Below are positions 32,348-43,000 of a stretch of 64,000 nucleotides of DNA, in pieces. How positions within the stretch are numbered: the first letter of the stretch is position 1; each line of letters starts with the position of its first letter. The notes beneath the pieces were generated by a model that searched no databases, was not told the DNA's origin, and saw nothing but the letters and a program-made list of their open reading frames with translations. Source of the DNA: Closterium sp. Naga37s-1 (taxonomy: Eukaryota > Streptophyta > Zygnematophyceae > Desmidiales > Closteriaceae); NCBI GenBank assembly GCA_947471745.1, contig CANJKZ010000172.1, positions 3,156,501-3,220,500 on the forward strand, read 5' to 3'. The position numbers were made by a program, and so were the translations under genes.

Positions 32348-34090
32348 CGTGAGCTGGTTGTCAGCGCAGGAGGTAGCGAGCGTGGAGCTCTCATGCGGGC
32401 TCCACGCGATGGACGTGATGGGCTGGCGGTGGTGGTTGAAGTGCGCTATGAATGCGCCCCTTCCCCACTGCAACCTCTCACCACCACTCACGTGATCTGG
32501 TTATCCGCGCAGGAGGTAGCAAAGGTGGAGCTCTCATGGGAGCTCCATTCAATGGACGTGACGGGCTGGCGATGGTGGTTGAAGTTGTTGATAGTGTAGG
32601 TGGTTGTGGTATTTTGCTCTAGCTAGTTGTGGGCTAAGGGTTTGGGCAAAATGTGCTTGCTAGACTTGTTGCGGGCTGGAGTTGATTTCGCACCCAACAA
32701 GCACCAACAAACATTTGCTACCCACTACAACAACTTTGGTGTTGCTAGTTTGGCACTTTGGGTTGTTGGGGATTGTTGTAGGGCGAGGGTTCGGTTGGTA
32801 GGGTTTGACCAACTCGTCACTTTGCAAATCTGAATTCTTGCTAAAGTTACTTTCTTGATCTAATCCATGGCTGCCAAGTAATTCCGCTCGGATACCCCGT
32901 CGCACTTAAATCGCGATAGCGATCGGCCTAGATCTTGGTTGAAGGCGTGCGTTACCATTCTGGAAAGAAGATATTAAGAACTTTCTAACGCGTACCTGTT
33001 CATAGTTTAAGATTACGTGAGCTGCACGCAATGTTCCGTCGAAGTCGGCAGACTTAATCTCTTGTACGCTCTCCGGATTCGCGCGCTTTCCATCAGAAGT
33101 GCGCTATGAACAAGCACAGGCTGGGAGCGAGTGGCACTTGCTGGTGACCCCAACCCCCTCACCCACCACTCCGACACCACTTACGTGATCCGGTTGTCGG
33201 CACAGGAGGAAGCGAGCGTGGAGCTCTCATGCGGGCTCCACTCAATGGACGTGATTGGCTGAGGACAAAGCACAGGCTGGGAGCGGGTGGCACTTGCTGA
33301 TGACCCCAACTCCCCCCACCACCGCTCACACCACCACTCCCACCACCACTGCCACCACTCCCACACCACTTACGTGATATGGTTGTCAGCGCAGGAGGTA
33401 GCGAGCGTGGAGCTCTCATGCGGGCTCCACTCGATGGACGTGATTGGCTGGCGGTGGTGGTTGAAGTGCGCTATGAACAAGCACAGGCTGGGAGCGAGTG
33501 GCACTTGCTGGTGACCCCAACCCCCTCACCCACCACTCCGACACCACTTACGTGATCCGGTTGTCGGCACAGGAGGAAGCGAGCGTGGAGCTCTCATGCG
33601 GGCTCCACTCAATGGACGTGATTGGCTGGGGACAGAGCACATGCTGGGAGCGGGTGGCACTTGCTGGTGACCCCAACTCCCCCCACCACCGCTCCCACCA
33701 CCACTACCACCACCACTGCCACCACTCCCACACCATTTACGTGATATGGTTGTCAGCGCAGGAGGTAGCGAGCGTGGAGCTCTCATGCGGGCTCCACTCG
33801 ATGGACGTGATTGGCTGGCGGTGGTGGTTGAAGTGCGCTATGAACGCGCCCCTTCCCCACTGCACCCTCCCACCACCACTCACGTGATCTGGTTGTCGGC
33901 ACAGGAGGTAGCGAGTGTGGAGCTCTCATGCGGGCTCCACTCAATGGACGTGATGGGTTGGCGGTGGTGGTTGAAGTGCGCTATGAAGGCGCCGCCCTCC
34001 TTGCCCGCCCCCGCCTCCCGCAGCAAGCGCAGATCCCAGATGCGGAAGGAGCCGTCATCACACCCCGATGCCACCATGCAGCTTGCCAGT
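32348..34090 (-). repeat. Tandem array of seven copies of the GRWD1 WD40 exon, locus b
   Basis: The full exon 33884-34090 is open from LASCMVASGCDDG to CADNQIT. Six partial copies follow at about 33743-33850, 33554-33640, 33374-33480, 33186-33265, 32492-32585 and 32348-32457. Each carries the SIEWSPHESS segment and a GT donor. The copies at 33186 and 33554 begin after CTTTGTCC(C/T)CAG, so they have an acceptor and a donor of their own. One copy is interrupted by the solo LTR at 32586. Confidence 0.82.
32586..33095. mobile_element. 510-bp solo LTR insertion in GRWD1-like locus b
   Basis: It begins TGTTGATAGTG and ends TTTCCATCA. GAAGT is duplicated at 32581-32585 and 33096-33100. The orthologous position in locus a (about 13725-13730) has a single GAAGT in GGTTGAAGTGCGCTATG, so the empty site is present in the same window. 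There is no coding sequence; a family relationship was not recognised. Confidence 0.85.
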
Positions 34091-34149
34091 CTGGGACGTG
34101 GGGAGGGAGGGGGCACAGGGGGAGACAGAGAGGAGGGGGGCAGAATGCG

Positions 34150-34234
34150 CGAGCAAGGGCGGTGAGAGGGGCGCAGGTCCGAGATGCGGAAGGACCCGTC
34201 ATCACACCCCGATGCCACCATGCAGCTTGCGAAT
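34150..34234 (-). pseudogene. Duplicate CDDGSFRISDLR exon start, locus b
   Basis: The minus strand after CTCAG reads FASCMVASGCDDGSFRI and then SDLRPSHRPCS. The AG acceptor gives the same phase as the complete exon at 34090, but the second half of the exon is missing. Confidence 0.68.
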
Positions 34235-34547
34235 CTGAGAATAGGGGAGAGAGGAGGGGGGCGCGGAGCGGGGGAGGAGGGCAGCAGGGAGTAGGAGGCC
34301 AGGGAGAGGAAGAGGTGGAGGCGGGAAGGGCAGAATGTGCATGCAAGGATGTTGAAGGGGGTGGGTGGGAACGAGTCAACAATGACAGGAGCAAGTTTTG
34401 AGACGCCTCAAAACTTGGGAGTGTGTGGGAAAGAGTCAACGATGATGGGAGCGAGCAAAGAGTAATGGCTCATGTAAAGAGGGTTGGTGGAGAGAGGAGA
34501 AGGAGTGGGGAGGGGAGGACCCGTAAAAAGGGGTTGAATGTTAAGCA

Positions 34548-34795
34548 GTGCAGTGCAGAGCAAAGCAGGGCAGAGCAAAGCAGAGTAGAGCAAGGCAAAG
34601 CAGAGCAAAGCAGAGTAGGGCAGAGCAGAGCAGAGCAGAGCAGAGTAGGGCAGAGCAGAGTAGGGCAGAGAAGAGTAGGGCAGAGAAGAGTAGGGCAGAG
34701 CAGAGTAGGGCAGAGCAGAGTAGGGCAGAGAAGAGTAGGGCAGAGAAGAGTAGGGCAGAGCAGAGTAGGGCAGAGCAGAGTAGGGCAGAGCACAT
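34548..34795. repeat. (GCAGAGCAGAGTAGG)n satellite, locus b
   Basis: About 250 bp of GCAGA/GTAGG units with variants AAGAGTAGGGC and GCAAAGC. Longer than its counterpart at 14780-14930, which shows length change after the duplication. Confidence 0.92.
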
Positions 34796-34805
34796 CGGAG
34801 CATAC

Positions 34806-35362
34806 CTGTTCCAGGAATTGACATCAATATCGGCGTCAAGCCCCTTGACTCGCAGCACAGAGGAGGGGAATGAAGATCGAAGATTAGGCAGCGCAGAGCA
34901 CAGTGGAGCACATCACATTGCCCCCCTGTTCCAGGAGATGACATTGACATCGGCGTCATGAGCCTTGACTCACAGCGCAGGGCGGTGCGGGAGAGGAGGG
35001 GAATGAAGATCGAAGATGAGGTTGAGTAGAGCAGCACATCACAGCACAGCACTGCGAAGCTCACCTGTTCCAGGAGATGACATTAACATTGGCGTCATGC
35101 GCCTAGACTCGCAGCGCGGGCGCGGTGCGCGAGGCAGCACGCACGTCCCAAAAGCATACCGTGCCGTCCACCCCGCTGGATGCAAACACCTCGGGCTCCG
35201 TGGCTCCACTGGTAGTGGTGATGTGGTGGGTGAAGGAGGGGGGGGGGGGGGGGGGGAAGGGCAGGGGGGAGAGGGGAGGGGAAGGAAGAGAGGGGAAGGA
35301 GATGGCATTTGAGTCCAATTGAAAGCCACCCCGCTGGATGCAAACACTTCGGGCTCCACTGG
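34806..35362 (-). repeat. Copies of the GRWD1 DADVNVISWNR and VFAS exon segments, locus b
   Basis: Partial copies at 34806-34860 (VKGLDADIDVNSWNR, donor GTATGC) and 34926-34980 (AHDADVNVISWNR, donor lost) accompany the full exon 35065-35210 (donor GTGAGC). A partial upstream copy of the VFAS start lies at 35300-35362. A run of about 20 G at 35238-35257 lies between. Confidence 0.75.
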
Positions 35363-35529
35363 CGGTGGTGTTTTTAAGGGGGGAGGAGGGAGGGGATGGA
35401 GGAGAGGGGAGGTGGAGAGTGGGTAGGTGGGTTGCAATGTGAGGTGTAAGGATGGAGGGACAGCAGGGAGAGCGCTGCTCTTGGCATACAGGCGGTTAGT
35501 GCTCTTGGCATGCGGACAAATCTGCCTTG

Positions 35530-35805
35530 ACCCATGCCCCATCACCCATGCCCCATCCCCCATCCCAAATTCACCATCCCCCATGCCCCATTCCACATGC
35601 CCCATTCCCCATGCCCCGTCCCCATGCCCCATCCCCAATGCCCCATTCCCCATCCCAAATTCACCATCCCCCATGCCCCATCCCCAATGCCCCATTCCCC
35701 ATCCCAAATTCACCATCCCCCATGCCCCATCCCCAATGCCCCATTCCCCATCCCAAATTCACCATCCCCCATGCCCCATCCCCCATCCCACATGCGTCAT
35801 GCCGC
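35530..35805. repeat. 49-bp tandem repeat (CCCCATCCCAAATTCACCATC...)
   Basis: Units with the marker CCCAAATTCACC recur at about 35567, 35658, 35707 and 35756, the last three with a 49-bp period. They are built of CCCCAT/GCCCCA motifs. It lies in the intron downstream of the GSVEDIQ exon and is absent from locus a, which ends before it. Confidence 0.9.
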
Positions 35806-35823
35806 ATTCCCCACCACACACAC

Positions 35824-35930
35824 CTGTATGTCCTCCACGCTGCCCTGGTGCCCTCTGAACTTGCTGTCGCCCACCACCCACTTGCCGCCCTCCACTGGCC
35901 GCCACTCCGCTATCCAGCCCTTGCAATCGC
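35824..35930 (-). pseudogene. GRWD1-like exon GDCKGWIAEW to GSVEDIQ
   Basis: Bounded by GCGCGCAG and by ACATACAG before GTGTGT. It encodes GDCKGWIAEWRPVEGGKW, a GDSKFRGHQ segment and GSVEDIQ, a WD repeat that in GRWD1 proteins directly precedes the QWSPTE...VFAS repeat, as found at 35210. It is intact and in phase. The upstream 36,000-36,185 region shows no further exon. Confidence 0.72.
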
Positions 35931-36185
35931 CTGCGCGCAAGGCAAAGCGGAGGCGACCAGGAGGGGCAGAGGCCACAGGTAGGGGCAGAAGCGACAAGGG
36001 GGGGCATCCCAGTACATGCACGGGGGCAGTGGGGGTAGGGAAGAGGCACCAGGAACAGAGGGAGGTGAAGTCATAGCAAACGGAAGCAGGGGTGCAGGCA
36101 CGCAAGCATACCGAGACACGCATAATCGGATGCATCATGATGCATGTATGATGCATTAGCCCGCCCAAATGAGCCTTTAAAACCG

Positions 36186-36949
36186 TGCATGAAGCGAAAA
36201 TCCCAACTTCGCCGACCTTCCACCTGCACTGCGACAACCAGAGCGGGATCAGAATCGTCAGCCACACCAAACGCATCGCGCTGTGGTATTTCTTGCGAAG
36301 GTCGATCTGACCTAGTGCCCAAGCGGGTGACATGACAACCAGGCCCTCAGATTCGTTTTTGGCCTCTCTGATTCGTCATACTAGTACACAGTATTAGTCT
36401 GAAACTCTGAGAGTTGGCATAAAAAAAGGCTGAAATTTCAGAGTGTCTTTAAATAAAAGTCTGAACATTCGAAATCAATGTATTCAATGCTTGATGAGAA
36501 ATGTATTCAATATTTCGTTCATCTGATACCGAAACAAGCAAGACTAAGGGGATTTCCGGGAGAATGCTCTGACAGGGCAAAATTTTGTGTCAGGGCGAAT
36601 CTTGTGGTGTGAAAGGGCGAATCTGCAATGTCATGTGGAATTGTTTTGTGATTGGGCGAAATTGTTGTGCTCTGACAACGCAAATCTGTGGTGTCAGGGC
36701 GATTTTGCTGTGATTGGGCGAAATTTTGTGCTGTAAGGCGCGGATTTGCTGTGTCAAGGCGATTTTGCGTTGACAGTGCGAATCTGCTCTGACCCGTGAA
36801 GTCCGGATCACCAGTCAAGATCGTCTTTGTACTCTGAATGATCAGAGTACACTCCCAGAAAACTCTGAAATTTCAGAGTTAGCCTTAAAAAGGGTCTGAA
36901 ACTTTCAGAGTTAAGGCCCTAAAAAGTCTGAAATTTACAGAGTACACTG

Positions 36950-36981
<32 letters not shown>

Positions 36982-37153
36982 GAAATATCAGAGTTTTTTG
37001 GCCAAATCAAAGAAAAAAGTCTGACTTCTGAGGGCCTGATGACCACCGACTTTCTCACGAAGCGACTGCCCCGTCCAAAGTACCAGCACTGCTCCGAACT
37101 GAGCGGTGTAGTCAAGCAAGTCAAGACTTGCTACGGCAAGGAATGGAGTGGGG
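36186..37153 (+). pseudogene. Second Copia C pol end, split by a hAT MITE
   Basis: 36186-36339 reads EAKIPTSPTFHLHCDNQ, then IALWYF with an internal deletion. 37047-37130 continues DFLTKRLPRPKYQHC. This is the C-terminal RNase H of family C (compare 26370-26537). The junction with GRWD1-like DNA is at about 36185. Polypurine tract GAATGGAGTGGGG at 37141-37153. Confidence 0.82.
36340..37038. mobile_element. Non-autonomous hAT element (MITE, 699 bp)
   Basis: Terminal inverted repeats CAGGCCCTCAGA (36340) and its complement TCTGAGGGCCTG (to 37038). The 8-bp duplication is ATGACAAC / ATGACCAC (36332-36339, 37039-37046; one mismatch). It lies in the RNase H codons of Copia C. The interior has no transposase but many short palindromic TCTGAAATTTCAGAG-like motifs, TGTCAGGGCGA repeats (36580-36790) and a 29-A run at about 36951-36979. 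Confidence 0.85.
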
Positions 37154-37301
37154 TGTTACGAACAATAAATTGAGAACTACTGTACATTCCCACCAGTATC
37201 AAGTCAAGAACACAAACGCATGTATGAAGGCGAAAAATCAGACATGACGCGAAGAGTCACGTACGGTTGGTAGCATCTGGACCGTCGGAGCAGAAGCATC
37301 G
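37154..37301 (+). mobile_element. 3' LTR of the second Copia C copy, left part
   Basis: Starts TGTTACGAACAA after the polypurine tract and aligns with 26561-26710. Interrupted after GCATCG by Copia B; the remainder is 45645-45899. Confidence 0.9.
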
Positions 37302-37310
37302 TGATGTTAT

Positions 37311-38760
37311 TGTCAGAATGTTATCATTGTCTAGTGAGTACAACCCAAATTAGGGTTTGCTATATGTACTGCCCTGCTTACTAGTGAACCTCTCCTTTCT
37401 GCTTCTAACTTTCTGCTTGCCTTTCTAACATGCTATCAGAGCAGGTCGACCCCCTCGGGTCGATCCTGTGGATGGGCCCACCTAAGTCTTCCGCTGCTGT
37501 CCTTCCTATCGAGCGCCTCGGGCGCGCGACCTTTCCTGCCTGCCGCGCGCTAGAGGCACGTGGCGTTTATTTTCTTCCCGCCGCGCGCCGGCGGTTTTCT
37601 GCCCGCCGTGTGCCCCGGGGCGCGCGGCGGTTTTCTGCATGGCGCGCCCCCCCCCCCCGTCGACCCTCGCGTCGCCACAGGGGACCCGCGCGCGCCCCCC
37701 CGTCGGCTCTCGCGCTGCCTCGCTGGACCCGCGCGCCGCACCCTGTCGACCCTCGCGTCGCCTCCGGGGACCCGCGCGCGCCCCCCGTCGACCCTCGCAT
37801 CGCATGCGGGATCTGCCCGCTGCCCCCCGTCGACCCTCGCGTCGCCCCCGGGGACCCGCGCACTGTCCCGCTGGACCCGCGCGCCACCCCTGGAGCTGCG
37901 CGCGACCCCCCCGCTGCCCCGCCGCGGCACCCTGGGGAGCCGCGCGCGGCCCCTCGCTGCCCCGTGGTGGCGCCCTGGGGGCCGCGCGCCGTCCCCCTCG
38001 CCGTCCCCCGCGCTCCTACCCCGTGCCACCCGTTTTAGGGTTTGGGGATGGGGAGTGTGGGGGTGGCGGTTCTGGGGGTGCCGGTTGTGTGTGCCGTCCC
38101 CTACTCCTCCTCCTCCGTCTCCCACTGCTGCAGCTGCCGCTGAGGTGGGTGGGTGTGTGGGAGCCGAAGGAGTGGTACTAGGGGGGTGACGTGGGAGTGG
38201 AGCTAGGGGTGTAGCAGTGGGTGTGTGAAAGGGGGGTGGGACAGTTGGGGGAGGTTGAGCGGAGGCTGCCGTCTTGTCGTCCGCAGCACCTGTAGTCCGG
38301 GGCGCTGTCCTGGTAGCCCAGTCGTAGCCAGCTGCGCCAGTCGCCCGTGGGTCCGTTGCTCCTGCCGCTCAGAGTTAGCCGCAGAGCCAGTTACTCCAGT
38401 AGTCCGGGGCGCTGTTCCGGTAGCCCCTGTGCCAGTGTGACTCCTGTTACCCGTGTGTCTGCAGCTTCAGCCGTCGCCTCCTATCTCCTCTCCTCTTACA
38501 GTCTCGCCTCCTCCTCCTCACGTGCCCGTTGTGAATGCCTCTAGCTTTGCTTGTCCTTGTGAACCTGCTCTATGACTGCTTGCTGTGCTGATTATACCCC
38601 ACTTTGACCATGGGGGTGTGTCAGAATGTTATCATTGTCTAGTCTGCAGTGGGGTACTCTATAGTGAGTACAACCCAAATTAGGGTTTGCTATATGTACT
38701 GCCCTACTTACTAATGAACCTCTCCTTTCTGCTTCTAACTTTCTGCTTGCCTTTCTAACA
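37311..38760 (+). mobile_element. Non-autonomous LTR element (TRIM/LARD type, 1,450 bp)
   Basis: LTRs at 37311-37430 (120 bp) and 38619-38760 (142 bp) start TGTCAGAATG and end TTTCTAACA. The shorter one lacks 22 bp found between two TAG triplets in the other. The target duplication GTTAT is perfect (37306-37310, 38761-38765). TGCTATCAGAGCAGG after the first LTR is a primer-site variant, and CCATGGGGGTG precedes the second as a polypurine tract. The 1.19-kb interior is C/G-rich with repeated CGTCGACCCTCGCGTCGCC units (37640-37900) and no protein domain. Ends and polypurine tract resemble Copia A. Confidence 0.92.
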
Positions 38761-39213
38761 GTTATAACTGAAGGATCGCAGTGGATAGGATAAAGCTGCT
38801 AAGTATATGAGAGAACTGTGAAGTCTCTGTAGTGACCTTGTTAATAAATTGAGAGAGAACAAGATGATTATAAGATAGGAGTACAAGAATATAAATAGCA
38901 ATCCTAGCTAGCCATGTACTCTGAGGGGGTACATTCCCTTATTAACTGAATTGCATTGCTACAGTAACCACGACTATTGCCATTCTAGAGAGTTACCACG
39001 TTGCACTTCGCAACAGCCTTGTGCGGTTACTGGGCAGTCAAGGGTCACGACCGTTGACTGTCTTCGACTGTTGACCTTCGGGTGACCCTCGACCTTCCGC
39101 GTGCTCTATATGAGCTATTGCGGTACTGATACAGGCGCTTGCTTCGTTATGAAGTAACGCGAGAGTGGAGAGCCTTCGGGAATGCTTGTGATAACCTTTC
39201 GGTTATTCCAACA
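38761..39213 (-). mobile_element. Copia B 3' LTR (major part)
   Basis: Identical in order to 45187-45639, with about a dozen substitutions. On the minus strand it begins TGTTGGAATA. The polypurine tract AATGAAGGGGAG lies at 39214-39225. Confidence 0.92.
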
Positions 39214-39220
39214 CTCCCCT

Positions 39221-39913
39221 TCATTCCTGAAGGTGAGCCACGTGGGACTTCTTGGTGATCCCGCAGAGGTTGGCGCAGTGCTGAAACTGTTGACGTGGCA
39301 GTTTCTTTGTCAAAAATTCGGTCGCCATGTCGCCAGTTGGGCAGTACGTGAGCTTGACCTTGCCTTTGTCAATTTCGTCCTTGACGAAAAAGTAGCGAAG
39401 GGCGATGTGTTTCGTGCGGTTCACGAAGCTGGGCTTGTTCGCGATCTTGATCGCGCTCTGGTTGTCGCAGAGTAACGTGAAGTGCCCGTTCATCGTCACT
39501 TTCGCTTCGTGTAGGACCTTCATCAGGTACAGTCCTTCGCGAACGGCTGCGCTGGCGGCGATGAATTCGGCTTCGGCTGACGAAAGAGCGATGAGTTCCT
39601 GCTTCTGAGAGTTCCATGAGATGAGTCCAGCAGGTTGGAGTTGAAAAATGAATCCTGTGCGGGAGCGTCTGTTGTCAATGTCTCCCGCGTGGTCTGCGTC
39701 TACGTAGCCATGCAGCTGCAGGGTAGCCGTTAAGTTGGCTTAGTATGTGAGGCCGACGTCGGGAGCGGAGATGAAGTATTGAAGTGCTCGATTCTCCCCT
39801 TCATGTCGCTTCATGTACTGAGCGAGCTGGCTTGCGACGTAGGAGAGATCCGGCCGGCACGTGACGGCGGCGAACAAGAGGCACCCCAGCTGCTGCTGAT
39901 AGAGCAGATGTTT

Positions 39914-40010
<97 letters not shown>

Positions 40011-43000
40011 TGGTGTCTGGTTCGTGGTTAGGAGGAGGAGTGCGAAAGGGGGTTGTGAGGTTGATGGGTGCAATGCCGAATTTCTTTGCGAGTGTTTCGG
40101 CATATTTGGCGGCGGAGAGGTGGATGGAGGTGGCGGACTGGGTGATGTTGAGACCCAGGAATTGTGTAACGTCGTGATTGATCGTGACCTCCAGCTTCTC
40201 CTTGATGTCAGCTTCGAACTGGTTCAGTAGCTCCGTGTCATCACCGGTGTAGAGGAGGTCGTCGACGTAGGCAACGAGGAGGATGAACTTGCCGCGCGAC
40301 TCCTTTCTGTACATTCCGAGGTCATGTGGCAGTTGTTTGAATCCGAGCTCCGTGAGCACGGTGTATAGGTACTGCTGCCACAGGCGAGGCGCTTGCTTAA
40401 TCTCGTAGAGAGGTTTCTGAAGCAGGCACACAGCGCCGTCATTTTCCTCAAAGGCATGCGGCTGCTCGACGATGATGGCATCGACCGGAGCGTACAAGAA
40501 TGCACTGCCGACGTCGATCTGACGGAGTGGGCGCTGTTTGACGGCTGCGATGCAGATGAGGATCCGCACTGAAGTGTGCCGCCCGACAGGTGCGTAGGTG
40601 AGATCGAAGTCCGCTAGGTGAGTTTGCTCGAAGCCACGCACCACCCATCGTGCCTTGTATTTGTCGGTGGAGCCATCCGCGAGCGTTTTAATGCGGAAGA
40701 CCCATTTTCCGCTGTGAATCTTTCTCCCTTTCGCTGATGTTCGGGGAACCAGCTTCCATGTTCCACGCGTCTTGAGTGCCGCGACCTCCTTGGTCATGGC
40801 TGCCTTCCATTTCTCACTGTCGGGGCCAGAGAGAGCTTGGCGGACAGTGGTTGGCTCCTTCGGGGAGTCGTGGCGAACGGCGACTGCGAGGCCGAGGATG
40901 CGGAGGCCGGTTTCGTTGGTCTTTTCGTAGTGCAGGCGGTCGTAGTCGTGAAAGCTGGTTACTTCGACTACGTCGTCGTCGCTGTTGTTGCCGAGGCGGA
41001 GGGTGTCTTGCGAGGTGTTTGGGTGTGGTAACTCGGCATCCGGAGATCGGCGAGCATTGCTGTTGAAGTTGTGAGCTTCGCGAGTTGTATCGTCGGGGTC
41101 GAATTGGTGTACAAGTATGAAGGTTGGGGTTTGGAATGGGCTCGTAAGGGGGATGTTGGGTGCGCTGTCAAACTGGGTATCATTTGCTGCATCCACATCT
41201 TCTGCCAGGTCAGCTTCGTCGTGTGAGGTTGCGAAGCTGCGGTGTCCCTCGAAAACCCGTTCTGGTGCCCTGTCAGCTTCGCGGTGTTCGTTGAACAGTG
41301 GCAGGGTCAGCTTCTCGTAGAAGATGCAGTCACGTGATTTCGTCACTTCGTGTGTCGCGTAGTCCAGCACGATCCACGCCTCGTATTCTTTTTCGATTCC
41401 GAGGTGAACCCCCCAGCGAGCTCGGTCAGCGAACTTTCCGGTTCTTGCCGTGTGTGGCCTGTACTGTACCATGCAGCCGAACACCCGAAGCAGACGCGTG
41501 TCTGCTTTTCTGCCCGTCCAGGCCCTGTAGGGAGAGTTGTTGTTCTCGAGGCTTCGTGAGGACAGCAAGTTGTGCAGTCGGACTGCATGGTTCATCGCGA
41601 ACGGCCAGAATCTGGTTGGGATGGCCGACTGCTTCATCAGGGCCCTCATCCTGGTGGCGAGGCTCCTGATTGTCCGTTCTGCTACTCCTTGTTGCTCGTG
41701 AGCGTAGGGCAGGGACACCAGGTGTTCAATCCCTTTCTGCTTGAAGAGCTCCTTGAACTCGTCTGAGAAGAACTCCAGGGCTCCGTCTGTCTGCCAGCTT
41801 TTTAATTTCAGCCCTGATTGTCGTTCGGCCCGCTTCATCCACGCGATGAAGCACTCGAAGGCGAGTGATCTGCAGTCAGTATTGACAGCCCATACGTAGC
41901 GAGTGCTTGCATCGATGAAGGTAAGCGTGTAGGATTCGCCGTCGAGCCCTCCTTGGCTGAGATTCATGAAATCACTGTAAACCTTGTCGAGTGGCTTGTA
42001 GCGTTCGTAGCCGGGCGGTAGGTCGGGAAAGGGCTTGTGGGCGAGTGACGCGGCGGGGCACACTGTGCATGGCGGGTCTTCCGAATCTACTATCAGAGAG
42101 CCTCCGCGGGGAGGTAGTGCTCCGTTGTCGAAGACACCAGCCCGGAGGGAATTCTTGAGAGTTACGTGCGAGGGGTGGCCGAGCCGCTGATGCCATGTTT
42201 CCGGTTCCGCGTGGTAGCCGACTGTCTTCTGATAATAATTGTTTCTTGCTGCTGCGTCGTTTTGCTCCTTTCCAGGTCCTGCATCGGTGGCGTCATCAGT
42301 TTTGGTGGCAAAGGCTTGAATGGACTTCCGTTCCAGAAGTGCGTGAGGAATTCCGATGATGTCGTCGGTGTCACCGGCGTCAACTTGGTCCCCCGTGACA
42401 AGCAAGCACCGATTGGGCCAGTCGCGGACTGGGAGTCCCTTCATGGGAATACGGAAGTAACTGTACTCGGCACCGATGACCTCAATCTCCTGTGGTCCTT
42501 GTTCTAGCGGCGGCGGCTCCTCGGTAGGTTCTGGTAATTCTGCTGCTCCTCCGAAGAATTCGTAGGTTACTTCTTCCTCTGACTCTTCTTGCACTGGTTC
42601 TGGTGTGTCGGGAGCGTACTGATCGGGGAGAGGAGGTCCGCCCCAGCTGGTGCCACGTGTTGCCCAGTATGTGTCGACCGCCGCAACTTCCGCAGAGGGG
42701 AGTCCTGGGGCTTCTGGATAAGTAGGGTTTGATAAACTCCAGCCTCCTTCAGGAGTTGAAGCTCCCCAGCCGCCAGTTGAAGTTCCCCAGCCGCCTCCAT
42801 CTTCCCATCCTCCTTCGGCAACAGCGCCGCCTTCGTCCGGTGTCGAGACAGCGCCCCATCCGCTAGTGGCTGCTTCCTCCGGCGTCAAGACTTCGCCCCA
42901 AGGGCCGACTGCCAGACCGGGACTTCCCCAGCCAGTTGCTGGGATTGTTGTTTGTTCTTCGTTGGTTGGTTCTGCAGTTGCTAACGTCCCGCTGTCTACG

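Larger units (their letters stand above)
31197..36185 (-). pseudogene. GRWD1: GRWD1/RRB1-like WD40 gene, locus b, exon-fragment arrays
   Basis: Same order as locus a plus one further upstream exon. From right: GDCKGWIAEW...GHQGSVEDIQ (35824-35930), VFASSGVDGTVCFWDVR to NVNVISWNR (35065-35210), CDDGSFRISDLR (34150-34234), the complete exon LASCM to CADNQIT (33884-34090), IWDLSLERDAEEEAE and LPPQPLFVHQ (31934-32053), and KELHWHPHI (31240-31310). The protein would be a nucleolar ribosome-assembly factor. Splice phases agree (for example AACAG joined to ACTGGCAAGC gives WNRLAS). Defects: a TAG in the VISWNR exon, a frame slip between the AEEEAE and LPPQ parts, a two-base loss at the start of the VFAS exon, no start region and a lost C-terminus. 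The upstream end is cut at 36185 by Copia C. Confidence 0.78.

Noticed and set aside
35427..36076. Pro/His/Ser-repeat frames on the plus strand
   Set aside because: They come from the 49-bp satellite. The real signal here is the minus-strand GRWD1-like exon at 35824-35930.
37430..38189. Pro/Arg/Ala-rich frames of about 200 codons
   Set aside because: They start at the primer site of the small LTR element and run through GC-rich repeats in three phases. No retroelement domain.
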